Source: UBA1794 sp964439955
GTDB lineage: Bacteria > Bacteroidota > Bacteroidia > Bacteroidales > Bacteroidaceae
Length of the DNA stretch: 64,000 bases
Direction of reading: 5' to 3'
Assembly (NCBI GenBank): GCA_964439955.1
Contig: CAYTPX010000006.1
Location: 1 to 64,000, forward strand
Below, piece after piece: positions 8,425-16,885 of this stretch. The translations under genes and the position numbers were made by a program. The first letter of the stretch is position 1. The number at the start of each line of letters is the position of its first letter. The notes under the pieces are model-generated. The model made no database searches. It saw only the letters and a list, made by a program, of their open reading frames with translations, and had not been told where the DNA came from.

Positions 8425-9489
8425 ATGAAACGAATCTTTCCCTTCCTCCCCGTCCTGCTCCTTGCGCTCTCCTTGCCGCTCCATGCGCAGGAGGATGCGT
8501 CGTACACAGTGGAAGCCTCCCTTGGCGACTCCACCGCTGCGGGCAAGGTCTATTTGTTGGATGCCAATACCGGCCTCCCGATTGACTCGGCGGTCGTGGC
8601 ATGCGGGCGTTTCCGCATGGAAGGCACGGTGCCTGAGCCGGTCTTGGCCATGCTGTCTTCCCCGGATCTGGCCGTGCAAGGCTCTTTCTTCCTCGAGCCG
8701 GGGCATATCCGCCTGCGCGGGCAGGGGGAATCCTTCTTGGCCACGGGCACCTCGCTCAACGATGCCTTCCTGAAGATGCTGGGCGAATTGGGGCATTTTG
8801 CCAAACTGCTCTCCGAAAGTCCGGAACAAGGATTGAAAAGCGAGATATTCACCCTGAAGGTGGACAGTGTGGTGTGCCAAGTGTTGGAAGGGCATTCCAA
8901 CGACTTGCTCGGCGCGGTGTGTCTTCTGCAGCTTGCCCCTGCCTACATACCCCCGGGGCGGATTCTGGAACTCATCCGTTCCACGGGTTCGGTCGTGCAA
9001 GGGAATCCGGCTGTTGCCGCCATGCGCGGAAGCATAGAGAGGCAGTTGAATACGGCTGAGGGCAAAATGTTTACCGACTTTTCTGCCGTGTGCGAGGGTG
9101 ATACGGTATCGCTTTCCGACTATGTAGGCAAGGGGGATTACGTCTTGGCCGACTTTTGGGCCAGCTGGTGCGGGCCTTGCCGGCGGGAGATGCCCCACAT
9201 GGCATCTATATATAATAGGTATAAGGGAAAAGGGCTGGTAGTGCTTGGCATTGCCACCAACGACAAACCAGCCGACACGCGCCGAGCCATGGAGGAGCTG
9301 GGCGTCACGTGGCCTCAAATCCTGAACGCCCAACAACTTCCGCTGGAGGTCTATGGTATTTCTGCCATTCCCCATCTCATTTTGTTTGCCCCTGACGGGA
9401 CTATCTTGGCGCGTAATTTGCGCGGCGGGGCGCTGGATGCCCGGCTGGAGGAAGTGCTGGGCGGAACGTCCGATATGGAAACCAACTAA
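8425..9489 (+). CDS. TlpA-like thiol:disulfide oxidoreductase with DUF4369 domain (copy 1)
   Basis: Exported 354-residue protein. A signal peptide (MKRIFPFLPVLLLALSLPLH, cleaved at HAQ) precedes a DUF4369-type beta domain (about 25-120), a helical linker and a C-terminal TlpA/AhpC-type thioredoxin domain with FWASWCGPCRREMPHM; the redox cysteines are at 249 and 252. A cis-Pro loop (SAIPHLILF) is present. Such proteins work in the periplasm or outer surface. The start at 8425 gives a clean signal peptide; ATG 8419 is also possible. It is 13 bases from a clear paralogue, which suggests a tandem duplication. Confidence 0.87.
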   Translation: MKRIFPFLPVLLLALSLPLHAQEDASYTVEASLGDSTAAGKVYLLDANTGLPIDSAVVACGRFRMEGTVPEPVLAMLSSPDLAVQGSFFLEPGHIRLRGQGESFLATGTSLNDAFLKMLGELGHFAKLLSESPEQGLKSEIFTLKVDSVVCQVLEGHSNDLLGAVCLLQLAPAYIPPGRILELIRSTGSVVQGNPAVAAMRGSIERQLNTAEGKMFTDFSAVCEGDTVSLSDYVGKGDYVLADFWASWCGPCRREMPHMASIYNRYKGKGLVVLGIATNDKPADTRRAMEELGVTWPQILNAQQLPLEVYGISAIPHLILFAPDGTILARNLRGGALDARLEEVLGGTSDMETN

Positions 9490-9502
9490 AACCATTAACG
9501 AT

Positions 9503-10558
9503 ATGATTACATTCAACAGTCTCTGGAGCCGTTTGTTGCCGCTTCTTTCTATCCCCCTATTGGCCGTCCCGGCCCATGGGCAAGGTACTTACCGCGTGGA
9601 AGGCAAGATGGATAATGCCGATTTCTCGGGCACTATCTACATGGTCGACCCCTATGTTTCCGACACGATCGGTACGATTTCCGTAGAGAAGGGTGTCTTT
9701 TCTTTCGAAGGACAGGTCGATCAGCCCCGTATGGCCGCCATCATATCTCGTGAAAACGGCTATCAGGCTTTCTTCGTGCTGGAGCCTGGTACGATTTCCT
9801 TGCAGGGCGATCAACTGAAATACGGCACTGGCACGCCTATGAATGAGGATTTGGACCAATTCACAACCTCTATGGACGAACTCATGGAGGCCTATCACCA
9901 AGGCACGAAGAGCCGTGAGGAAACAAATGCCAGCTCGAAACAATTACTCGACGGGGTTATGTCCAAACACGGCAACGATATCCTCGCGGTCTTCGCCATC
10001 CTGTCCGTGGAGGGGGGCGTATCTGCCGAAGAACTGGTGGCCACCATCGAAAAAGCGGGTTCCTTTGTACAGGAATACCCCCCGGTCGCAAGCCTGAAGA
10101 AGAGGCTTGTGGCCCGTGCCGCCACCGCCGAGGGCAAGATGTTCACCGACTTCTCGGCCGACTACGAGGGCAAGACGCAAAAACTTTCCGACTATGTAGG
10201 GAAAGGGCAGTACGTGTTGGCCGACTTCTGGGCCAGCTGGTGCGGGCCGTGCCGCAGGGAGATTCCCCACATTGCCGAGTTGTACGACAAATATAAGGAC
10301 AAGGGTTTGGTCGTGCTGGGCGTGGCTACCTGGGACAAGCCTGAGGACACGGAAAAAGCCATGGCGGAGCTGGGCGTCACTTGGCCCCAGATCATGAATG
10401 CGGAGTACGCCGGTTCGGACGCCTATGGCATCAACGGTATCCCGCATATTATCCTTTTCGCTCCCGACGGCACGATCCTGAAGCGCAACCTGCGCGGCGA
10501 CGAGATGAAGCGTGCCGTGGAAGAGGCCATGGCCCAGTACAATAGTGTGAACCCTTGA
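9503..10558 (+). CDS. TlpA-like thiol:disulfide oxidoreductase with DUF4369 domain (copy 2)
   Basis: A 351-residue paralogue of the preceding gene with the same order: signal peptide (ending VPAHGQ), DUF4369-like domain, helical linker and thioredoxin domain with WASWCGPCRREIPHI (Cys 247 and 250). Long blocks are almost identical to copy 1, for example EGKMFTDFSA and KLSDYVGKGQYVLADFWAS, while the N-terminal halves have diverged. The start ATATG at 9503 lies 13 bases after the first copy's stop; an upstream frame opening at 9353 is only the shadow of copy 1. The two are probably co-transcribed with the DUF3298 gene 16 bases downstream. Confidence 0.87.
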   Translation: MITFNSLWSRLLPLLSIPLLAVPAHGQGTYRVEGKMDNADFSGTIYMVDPYVSDTIGTISVEKGVFSFEGQVDQPRMAAIISRENGYQAFFVLEPGTISLQGDQLKYGTGTPMNEDLDQFTTSMDELMEAYHQGTKSREETNASSKQLLDGVMSKHGNDILAVFAILSVEGGVSAEELVATIEKAGSFVQEYPPVASLKKRLVARAATAEGKMFTDFSADYEGKTQKLSDYVGKGQYVLADFWASWCGPCRREIPHIAELYDKYKDKGLVVLGVATWDKPEDTEKAMAELGVTWPQIMNAEYAGSDAYGINGIPHIILFAPDGTILKRNLRGDEMKRAVEEAMAQYNSVNP

Positions 10559-10574
10559 TGCCGGGACTTGGAAA

Positions 10575-11435
10575 ATGAAACGCATAATCCTTCCTGTCCT
10601 TGCCTATCTCGTGTGTATGCTGCCGGTCCTTTGCCACAAAGCGCCGAAGGGCATGCAGGTCCTGACCTCCGGGATCGAGTTCCGCACCCTGACCTTCGGC
10701 CAGGTATATGTGCCCGAGGAAGCGGAGAACGGCGTGCAACTGACCGATTCGCTCGTATATGTATGCCCGGCCACCGGCTCCGATCCTTTCACGCTGGCGG
10801 CGCTCCAGACGTTGCTTGCGCGCGAAGTCGTCGGCTTCACGGCACGGGTTACGCCCGCGAACTTCGCCCAAATGGCCCAAAGCCACTTCCAGCGCTACGT
10901 CCGCCAGTATGAGAACGCCGCATACGCCATGCGCCAGAACGAAAACGATAAGCCGCTTTACATGAATTACGCCCGTTACATTACGACACGCCTTGATTAT
11001 AGCTCGCCCCGCGCCTTGGTCATGGAGATGCGCCGCGACGAGTATACGGGCGGTGCCCACGGGAACTACGAAATCCGCCGGATGAGCATCCGCTTGGGCG
11101 GCGTCCATACCCAGGTGCTCCAGCCGAAGGACATCTTTACCCCGGACTTGGACAGTGTGGCCGTGCTCGGATGGGTGAAAGAGGCGCTCATGGCCGACAA
11201 CGGATGCGCGACCGCCGAAGAATTGGCGCATAAGACGTGTATCGACCTCGACGAAGTATTCCTCACTTCCAATGTCAGCATCGACCCGCGCGGCGTCACG
11301 TTCATCTACCAACCCTACGAGATAGCCTGCTATGCGGGCGGCGCGCCGCGCGTCACGCTCCCCATGGAGCGCATACGGCCTTGGCTGAAGCCCGATATTG
11401 CCGCGCTCTTTTCCGACCTTCAGGAAAGCCGGTGA
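10575..11435 (+). CDS. DUF3298 / RsiV-like exported protein
   Basis: A 286-residue protein with an N-terminal hydrophobic segment (MKRIILPVLAYLVCMLPVLC) that could be a signal peptide or lipoprotein signal. The C-terminal half has the DUF3298 hallmarks: MRRDEYTGGAHGNYEI near 160 and FIYQPYEIACYAGG near 245. In RsiV of Bacillus this domain binds lysozyme, but in Bacteroidales the role is unknown. Only 16 bases separate it from the upstream TlpA-like gene, so it is probably the last gene of that operon, closed by the terminator at 11474. Confidence 0.82.
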   Translation: MKRIILPVLAYLVCMLPVLCHKAPKGMQVLTSGIEFRTLTFGQVYVPEEAENGVQLTDSLVYVCPATGSDPFTLAALQTLLAREVVGFTARVTPANFAQMAQSHFQRYVRQYENAAYAMRQNENDKPLYMNYARYITTRLDYSSPRALVMEMRRDEYTGGAHGNYEIRRMSIRLGGVHTQVLQPKDIFTPDLDSVAVLGWVKEALMADNGCATAEELAHKTCIDLDEVFLTSNVSIDPRGVTFIYQPYEIACYAGGAPRVTLPMERIRPWLKPDIAALFSDLQESR

Positions 11436-11439
11436 GGAA

Positions 11440-11483
11440 AAGCCCTGCCGCTTTGCGCGGGGAGTGGCAAGGAAAACCGCCAA
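11440..11483. repeat. 22-nt repeat array 2 (2 units)
   Basis: Units at 11440 (AAGCCCTGCCGCTTTGCG...) and 11462 (GAGTGGC...), starting 5 bases after the DUF3298 stop and running into the terminator that follows. Confidence 0.5.
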
Positions 11484-11529
11484 GAGGGGCAAGGGAAATC
11501 AGAATTTCCCTTGCCCCTCTTGGCGGTTT
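11474..11529. terminator. Long perfect inverted repeat, terminator of the TlpA/DUF3298 operon
   Basis: Arms 11474-11499 and 11504-11529 are perfectly complementary over 26 bases with a CAGA tetraloop. The stem ends in AAA/TTT, with TTTC on the plus side. Confidence 0.85.
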
Positions 11530-11933
11530 CTAAAGGCGGTAACGGGAAGGGGGTATCCACCGCCTGCCTCCCGGGTGGCCTTTTCCCCGAAAATCCGGGA
11601 AGTAATGGAACGGGATGGTGCTGTCCGCGGCTTGGACGTGCATGCGTCCTGCCGGGAATGTGGAAGGAATATCCCTCCCGAAGCCCCCCTTCTGCGTAGC
11701 GCCGTTTCCCTGCCCGGAGGCCTTGGCAAGCGCCTTTCTTGCGATGGGCACGGTTCGGGGAAAGAACCGTTTAAGGGAAAATAATCCATTCCTCTTGTAC
11801 GATTTTGTAGATTTTTGCTGATTTCGTTTGTTTTATTGGGAATAATCGTGGATATTTGCGGGTAGTTTACCATTTATTATCAATTAGTCCTCTAATCCCG
11901 CGGTTAGGGGAGTGAAAAAATATCGTGTTAAAG
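11530..11933. other. Gene-free stretch before the fasciclin gene
   Basis: About 400 bases. Short frames open in both directions but none resembles a protein family or has a promoter. The right third (from about 11770) turns AT-rich and probably holds the promoter and leader of the fasciclin gene, though no clean TAnnTTTG element is visible. Confidence 0.5.
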
Positions 11934-14036
11934 ATGAAATCTTATCGCTTCCTGAAGGGGAAGAAATGTTTCCTTTCCCTGTTTTGTGTGCTGTGTGTGT
12001 TTTTGAACTCCTCCTGCACAAATGACGACATCCCCAGTGAGAGTTATTATACTTTTACGGGGCAGACCATCTCCGACTACCTTTCTTCCGAGTCGGATTT
12101 TAGCTTGTACTACGAGACGATAAAGCGTGCTACCTTGAACGGGGGCTCTACACTTCTCTCGTTGCTGAGTTCTTATGGCTACTACTCCTGTTTCGCGCCG
12201 ACGGATAGCGCGATGATTGAATACCTGAGCCAATTCGGGACAGAAACCATAGACGGGCTTTACGAAGTCATGTCCACGACTGAAGAAGCGGACTCCATCA
12301 TTGATTTGGTGGCCAAGATGCACATCATCAGTTCGAGCTATAATGCAACGATTTATGAAACCCAGTATTTCGACCAAAAGCTGGCCGATGCCAACCTGTA
12401 CGACAAGATTCTTTATATAACCTCTTACGGTGATACATACCGGGTCAATGACCAGGCGACGATTGTATTGCGCGACGTGGAACTGCACAATGGGGTCGTG
12501 CACGGGCTCGACGGGGTTTTGACGCCTTCCGACTTGAAGTTCAACGACTTCTTTACCCTTTATCCCCAATTCTCCATCTTCGGGCGGCTTTGTGAGCTTA
12601 CGGAAGTAGCAGACCGCGTCAATACAGTCCCGCAAGATTACGACTTTGTGCAAGACAATGGCGACTATTCGACATGGGTATCATGGGACTTGCATATCGA
12701 AACGCCGAGTGCCCAGTATTATTGGTACACGGTATTCGTTGAGTCCGATTCGGTTTACGGCGCATGTGTCCCCGGAGTGAGCGAAGCTACCTCGTGGGAA
12801 GACACGTTGAAGGCAATAAAAGATTACGCCCTTGAATGGTTCCAAGATGCTTACTCGGACGAACCTTCCACTTTGCAGGCAGGTGTGAACGAGAATTGGG
12901 CTTCCGAGGACAATTACCTGAATCGCTTCGTGGCATACCACATAATGAACAAGAAAGTAGCCCGGGCGGATTTCACCCGCTACGATATCGCCATGGAGAA
13001 TAGCTACGAGCATATCCGCGAATACCACGAGATGTTGGCCCCCAATACGATACTCTACGTTTCTGCCGGTGCCAATGGGCATGCTTGGCCCGATGGCGTG
13101 GATCCCGATCCGGACCGCATCGTTTTGAACCCGACCGGGGAGTATGACAAAGATGCTATATGGCGTTCGGGAAAAGACTGGTCGCGGCCGAAAGAAGACG
13201 GGCCTGAAGTGCTCTCGCGCTCCTATGAATCTGAAAACGGCTATTTCCACGAAATCGGAGGCATCCTTACTTATACCCGGAGCGAGTTCAAGAAACACCG
13301 TTTCCGCATCGACCTTTCTTGCATCAGCCCGGAGATTATGAATAACGACTTGCGCTATAAGTACACGGCGCAAGGGCGAATCGTACTTCCCGAAGGCTAT
13401 TGCTCGAATGTCAAGTTCCTCACCGAACAAATGGTCTTGATTATGGTATGTCCTAATACGAATGCCGGAGCGGGCGGTAATAATGCGCATCAGGGAGACG
13501 AAATGTTCGTCGTGCGGACTTATGACATCGTGTTCCGTCTACCGCCGGTTCCGGCAGGGACTTATGAGGTGCGCATGGGATTCTCCAGCTCCGACCACCG
13601 CGGTTGCGCCCAGTTCTATATGGGTAGCGATTCGGATTGCGATTGGGAGAACGAGAACTTCTCCGGGCTTACGGCATGCGGGATACCGATCGACTTGACC
13701 CAAGTGGTGACGAACTACGGTTGGGTTGCGGATACGGATTCGGAAGCCGAGAACCAGGAGATAGACAAGAACATGCGAAACCAAGGCCGCATGAAAGGAC
13801 CAAACTCCTGGCTGGGGGCAAACGGCAATGATTCACGCTCGTTGCGTGACATCGGCGACGGCCACTCGCCGCAGCGCGTAATCTTGGGTAATGTGACTTT
13901 GCAGGAAGACGGCGCGATTTATCTGCGCGCCCGTGGTATGGTGGATGATGATGACGTGGAGCTGATGGCCGATTATTTCGAGATATGCCCCGATAACATC
14001 TATAACAATCCGGAAAAGACGGAGCCACGCGATTGA
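11934..14036 (+). CDS. Fasciclin-domain lipoprotein
   Basis: Surface lipoprotein of about 700 residues. The signal segment (FLSLFCVLCVFLNSSC) ends in a lipobox-like NSSC. Residues about 40-205 form a fasciclin (FAS1) domain: GSTLLSLLSSYGYYSCFAPTD is followed by the late motif HNGVVHGLDGVL. The C-terminal 450 residues are a large domain I cannot name, perhaps carbohydrate binding (PAGTYEVRMGFSSSDHRGC). Such proteins often accompany SusC/SusD glycan-uptake pairs, but none is nearby. ATG 11934 is preferred over the GTG three codons earlier. Its codons are more AT-rich than those of its neighbours. Confidence 0.75.
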   Translation: MKSYRFLKGKKCFLSLFCVLCVFLNSSCTNDDIPSESYYTFTGQTISDYLSSESDFSLYYETIKRATLNGGSTLLSLLSSYGYYSCFAPTDSAMIEYLSQFGTETIDGLYEVMSTTEEADSIIDLVAKMHIISSSYNATIYETQYFDQKLADANLYDKILYITSYGDTYRVNDQATIVLRDVELHNGVVHGLDGVLTPSDLKFNDFFTLYPQFSIFGRLCELTEVADRVNTVPQDYDFVQDNGDYSTWVSWDLHIETPSAQYYWYTVFVESDSVYGACVPGVSEATSWEDTLKAIKDYALEWFQDAYSDEPSTLQAGVNENWASEDNYLNRFVAYHIMNKKVARADFTRYDIAMENSYEHIREYHEMLAPNTILYVSAGANGHAWPDGVDPDPDRIVLNPTGEYDKDAIWRSGKDWSRPKEDGPEVLSRSYESENGYFHEIGGILTYTRSEFKKHRFRIDLSCISPEIMNNDLRYKYTAQGRIVLPEGYCSNVKFLTEQMVLIMVCPNTNAGAGGNNAHQGDEMFVVRTYDIVFRLPPVPAGTYEVRMGFSSSDHRGCAQFYMGSDSDCDWENENFSGLTACGIPIDLTQVVTNYGWVADTDSEAENQEIDKNMRNQGRMKGPNSWLGANGNDSRSLRDIGDGHSPQRVILGNVTLQEDGAIYLRARGMVDDDDVELMADYFEICPDNIYNNPEKTEPRD

Positions 14037-14082
14037 TTCCGCGTTGTGCCCGCTTGCCCTTGGCCTTTGGGCGGGTAGGGGA

Positions 14083-14148
14083 AAGCGGCGGTGCATTCCG
14101 GAAAAAGCGCTTCGCCGAATAGCAGAAAGTCCCGCGGCTTGCCTTGCA
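14083..14148. repeat. 22-nt repeat array 3 (3 units)
   Basis: Units at 14083, 14105 and 14127, each beginning AAGCGS or AAGTCC. The last unit forms the left arm of the terminator at 14127-14172. Confidence 0.55.
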
Positions 14149-14172
14149 CTTGGCAAGGAAGCCGCGGGACTT
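14127..14172. terminator. Terminator hairpin between convergent fasciclin and HIT genes
   Basis: Arms 14127-14147 and 14153-14172 pair over 20 bases with one bulged G and a short loop. TTCTTTG follows on the plus strand. Confidence 0.75.
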
Positions 14173-14193
14173 CTTTGTGCCCTATCGTTAAAA

Positions 14194-14235
14194 AGTAGCT
14201 GCCCTGTCCGGCATTGCGCGGGCAGGGCAGCTACT
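14194..14235. terminator. Second hairpin between the fasciclin and HIT genes
   Basis: Arms 14194-14206 and 14223-14235 form 13 perfect pairs around a 16-nt loop; four or more A's flank the left side, giving a U tract on the minus strand. It probably ends the greA-HIT transcript. Confidence 0.75.
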
Positions 14236-14259
14236 CTTAACGGGGGAATTCCAACTTTT

Positions 14260-14652
14260 TCAGCAGAAGTGCTTGGCAATGGCCTCCGCCGTGGCCTGGA
14301 ATTCTTCCGGGCTAAGTTGTAGCTTGGGGCGGGAGAATAGCATGTCGCCTTCCGTGTCGAGCGGGATGAGGTGTATGTGGGCGTGCGGGACTTCCAGCCC
14401 CATCACGGCCATTCCTACTTTGCGGCAGGGGAAAGCCTGTTCAATGGCGCGGGCCACGCGTTTGGCAAAAAGGTGGAGCGCGGCATACTCCTCGTCGGGA
14501 AGGTCGAGGATGTAGTCGGTTTCACGCTTGGGGATGACCAACGTGTGCCCTTTCTTCAAGGGGTTTATGTCGAGGAACGCGTAAAAGCGCTCGTCCTCGG
14601 CCACCTTGTAGCTCGGGATTTCTCCGGCTACGATCTTGCTGAATAGAGTCAT
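14260..14652 (-). CDS. HIT-family (histidine triad) nucleotide hydrolase
   Basis: A 130-residue HIT protein of the Hint branch, which hydrolyses the phosphoramidate bond of adenosine nucleotides. The start MTLFSKIVAGEIPSYKVAED is typical; the triad HAHIHLIPL lies near residue 95 and KKGHTLVIPKRE near 35. It is 39 bases downstream of greA on the same strand and is probably co-transcribed. The length matches the family. Confidence 0.93.
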   Translation of the reverse strand: MTLFSKIVAGEIPSYKVAEDERFYAFLDINPLKKGHTLVIPKRETDYILDLPDEEYAALHLFAKRVARAIEQAFPCRKVGMAVMGLEVPHAHIHLIPLDTEGDMLFSRPKLQLSPEEFQATAEAIAKHFC

Positions 14653-14691
14653 GGCTTGTATCTTTTTAGTGGAAAACGGTTGTGTGGGGGG

Positions 14692-15156
14692 TCAGATGCT
14701 GATGTCGATGATTTCAAAGGATACCTTCCCCTGCGGCACGGATATCTCGGCCGTCTCGCCGACCTTCTTGCCCAGCAGCCCTTGGGCTATGGGGGTTTGT
14801 ACTGAAATCTTCAACTCTTTGAGATTGGCTTCGCTCTCAGGCACGATGGAGTAAGTCATTTTCGCGTTCGTCTTCGTGTTGCGTAGCGTAACCTTGGTTA
14901 AAATCTGCACGCTGTCGGTCTTCAGCTTGGATTCGTCTATGATTTTTGCTTCGCCGATGGTCTTTTTCAGCGCGTTGATTTTCATCTCGAGCAATCCCTG
15001 CGCCTCTTTTGCGGCGTCGTATTCGGCGTTTTCCGAGAGGTCGCCCTTGTCGCGGGCTTCCGCTATCTGGCGGGAGATTTCGGGACGCTTTACCGTTTCG
15101 AGGTAGCGCAATTCTTCGGTTAGCTTTTTGTAACCGTCTTCAGACATATAGGCCAT
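14692..15156 (-). CDS. greA: Transcription elongation factor GreA
   Basis: Rescues stalled RNA polymerase by stimulating transcript cleavage. The 154-residue chain has the N-terminal coiled coil (residues 1-75), with the tip acidic pair in ARDKGDLSENAEYDAAKEAQ, and the C-terminal FKBP-like domain ending in TPIAQGLLGKKVGE and a VPQGKVSFEIIDI tail. The start MAYMSEDGYKKLTEEL fits the family. It is followed by the HIT gene. A TACCTTTG promoter lies 137 bases upstream, so the leader is long and contains a terminator-like hairpin (15232-15263) that could attenuate transcription. Confidence 0.95.
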   Translation of the reverse strand: MAYMSEDGYKKLTEELRYLETVKRPEISRQIAEARDKGDLSENAEYDAAKEAQGLLEMKINALKKTIGEAKIIDESKLKTDSVQILTKVTLRNTKTNAKMTYSIVPESEANLKELKISVQTPIAQGLLGKKVGETAEISVPQGKVSFEIIDISI

Positions 15157-15225
15157 ATCTTGTCTCCTTTTGCATTTAGTGTATTTGGTAAAATACGGGT
15201 TGGTTTGTTATTGTTTTCAATCGGC

Positions 15226-15263
15226 AAAAAAACGAATTCCGACAGGGTTGTGCCGGAACTCGT
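15226..15263 (-). terminator. Terminator-like hairpin in the greA leader
   Basis: On the minus strand, arms 15263-15254 and 15241-15232 form 10 pairs (one G-U) around a 12-nt loop, followed by seven U's (15232-15226). It lies between the greA promoter and the greA ATG, so it may be an attenuator. On the plus strand the hairpin is followed by only four T's. Confidence 0.6.
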
Positions 15264-15292
15264 TTTGCCTTTGTTTGACTTTGTTGTGTGGA

Positions 15293-15300
15293 CAAAGGTA
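15293..15300 (-). promoter_or_regulatory. -7 promoter element of greA
   Basis: TACCTTTG on the minus strand, 137 bases before the greA ATG. It lies downstream of the previous minus-strand gene. Confidence 0.55.
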
Positions 15301-15309
15301 AGTGAAAGG

Positions 15310-15362
15310 AAGGAAGGTCTGGAAATATTTTAACTTGATTTAGTAAAACCAGAGCCTTCCTT
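15310..15362. terminator. Hairpin after the TlpA-like lipoprotein gene
   Basis: Arms 15310-15322 and 15349-15362 pair with one bulge around a 26-nt loop. The U tract is weak on both strands, so termination here is uncertain. Confidence 0.4.
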
Positions 15363-15391
15363 TTGCTTGGCCAAGGTTTGTGAAAGGCTTA

Positions 15392-16549
15392 TTAGCGGAA
15401 AATTTCGTCTACGGCCTGCTTCAACGATTCGTGATCGGTGTACCTGGCCTGCAATTCACTCTCGCGGGAGATGAGGAACACGGTGGGGAGTTCCCTCACG
15501 TTGTAGTTCGAGGCTACAGCCCCGGGGTCGGAAACGTTTTCCAGTACGCATATCCACGGCAGGGCATCCGTCACGGTGCGCCAGTAGTGCTGGTCTTTGT
15601 CTTCGCTCACTTGGTAGATTTCCAGCCCTTGCCCGTGGTAGCGGTTGTAAAGCCCGCGCAGGAAGAGGTTGTGCGCGGGCGAGTAGCTGGCTTCCTGCAG
15701 GGTGAAGTCGAGCAAGACTACTTTTCCTCCTAGCGCGCTCAGGGACTGTTGGATGCCGTGCTTGTCGGGCAGGTTGATTTCTATGAGGCCTGCTTCCTGA
15801 ATCTTTTCGGCCGGGATGCGTTGTTGCTGGCGTGCTTGCAGGATGCGTATGTTTTGCAAGCCTTTCATCGTGTAGTTATGCAGGTTCTGGGTGCGCACCG
15901 ACTGGGGCCAGAAGGTATCCCAGCAAGTTCCCACTGCCTGGAAGAGGGTGATGTCCTCTTCGCTTTCCACGTTGAACAGCAGTATCCCGTCGATCTGCTG
16001 GAAGAGCGCGTAGTAGGCATAGGGCTTTTGCGGGTCGGCGAAGATGTAGTTGAGGCGCATGTCGGCCTTGTGGCGGAGTATGGCGTTGCGCATGCTGTCG
16101 GCGGCAAGGCGCACGTCCATCCGCCCTTCCCTCACGGCAGTGGAAAGGGTGCTGACGAGGGATTGCACCGCCCCTTGCTTGAGCGCGATTTCGCGTATTT
16201 TCAGCGAGTTCTCGCTGCCTTCCACGGAATAGCCCGTGCCGAGGCCGGGGAACTTGCCGCTGATGGTGATTTCTTCGCAACTGTCCACGCAGAAATGTAC
16301 GACTTCCGTCCCCACGCGCAGGCGGTAAAATTCGGGCGCGCCGGGGTGCTGGCCGCCGAGGCGGTAGTGCCCGCCGTCATCCGCCTCGGCCGAGTCTACG
16401 GGCACTATGCCCTCGAGGCTTTCGTGTTCGAGGTATATTTTCTGGCCGCCGTCGAGGCCTTCGATAGTGCCTTGCACGGTAAACCGGTCGCGCTCGCGGC
16501 AAGAGGAAAGCGCCACGAGGGCGCAGAGGACGAGGAGGGCTTTTCTCAT
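15392..16549 (-). CDS. TlpA-like lipoprotein with DUF4369 domain but no CxxC
   Basis: A 385-residue lipoprotein (MRKALLVLCALVALSSCRER; lipobox LSSC). An N-terminal DUF4369 domain (TVQGTIEGLDGGQKIYLEHE) and helical middle are followed by a C-terminal thioredoxin fold: GGKVVLLDFTLQEASYS near 275-290, a HGQGLEIYQVSED strand and a cis-Pro loop (ELPTVFLIS). The place where WCGPC normally stands reads TLQEASYS, so the redox cysteines are missing and it is unlikely to be an oxidoreductase. The start at 16549 is set by the lipoprotein signal and a promoter at 16672; longer frames run through repeats. The leader holds repeat array 4. Confidence 0.8.
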   Translation of the reverse strand: MRKALLVLCALVALSSCRERDRFTVQGTIEGLDGGQKIYLEHESLEGIVPVDSAEADDGGHYRLGGQHPGAPEFYRLRVGTEVVHFCVDSCEEITISGKFPGLGTGYSVEGSENSLKIREIALKQGAVQSLVSTLSTAVREGRMDVRLAADSMRNAILRHKADMRLNYIFADPQKPYAYYALFQQIDGILLFNVESEEDITLFQAVGTCWDTFWPQSVRTQNLHNYTMKGLQNIRILQARQQQRIPAEKIQEAGLIEINLPDKHGIQQSLSALGGKVVLLDFTLQEASYSPAHNLFLRGLYNRYHGQGLEIYQVSEDKDQHYWRTVTDALPWICVLENVSDPGAVASNYNVRELPTVFLISRESELQARYTDHESLKQAVDEIFR

Positions 16550-16596
16550 GATGTGTGGCTTGGTGGGTTTGTTCTTCTCCTTGGGGGAAAGAGGGG

Positions 16597-16662
16597 AAGC
16601 GCGGGCGCTTTGCCCGGCAACCGCTGCCGCTTTCCACGGAAAGCGCAGGCGGTTTTTCCCGT
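16597..16662. repeat. 22-nt repeat array 4 (3 units)
   Basis: Units at 16597 (AAGCGCGGGCGCTTTGCCCGG), 16619 and 16641, in perfect 22-nt register. It lies inside the 5' leader of the minus-strand TlpA-like gene, 10 bases from its promoter element. Confidence 0.75.
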
Positions 16663-16671
16663 TTCGCGCGG

Positions 16672-16679
16672 CAAAGATA
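16672..16679 (-). promoter_or_regulatory. -7 promoter element of the TlpA-like lipoprotein gene
   Basis: TATCTTTG on the minus strand, 123 bases before the ATG; CTTGG lies about 20 bases further upstream. Confidence 0.6.
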
Positions 16680-16877
16680 ACCTGTTTGCGCGTAAAAGCC
16701 AAGGGAAAGGCGTGCAGGCGGGGGGACTCTTCCGCCCTTGCGTGATTCCCGTGGTGCGGAGGACGCCGGAGGGGCATGCTGGCCCATGGGCGGGACGCCG
16801 GGGGCGTTTCCATCCAATATAAGTTTTTCCTCGCCATCTTTTCAGTACCTGTTATTCCGGGGTTGCGAAAGATTTCC

Positions 16878-16885
16878 TATCTTTG
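16878..16885 (+). promoter_or_regulatory. -7 promoter element of pnp
   Basis: TATCTTTG, 48 bases before the pnp ATG; no clear -33 TTTG is visible. Confidence 0.6.

Noticed and set aside
11398..11873. Several short frames after the DUF3298 gene
   Set aside because: They cross the 26-bp terminator and repeat array 2 and look like GC-rich noise.
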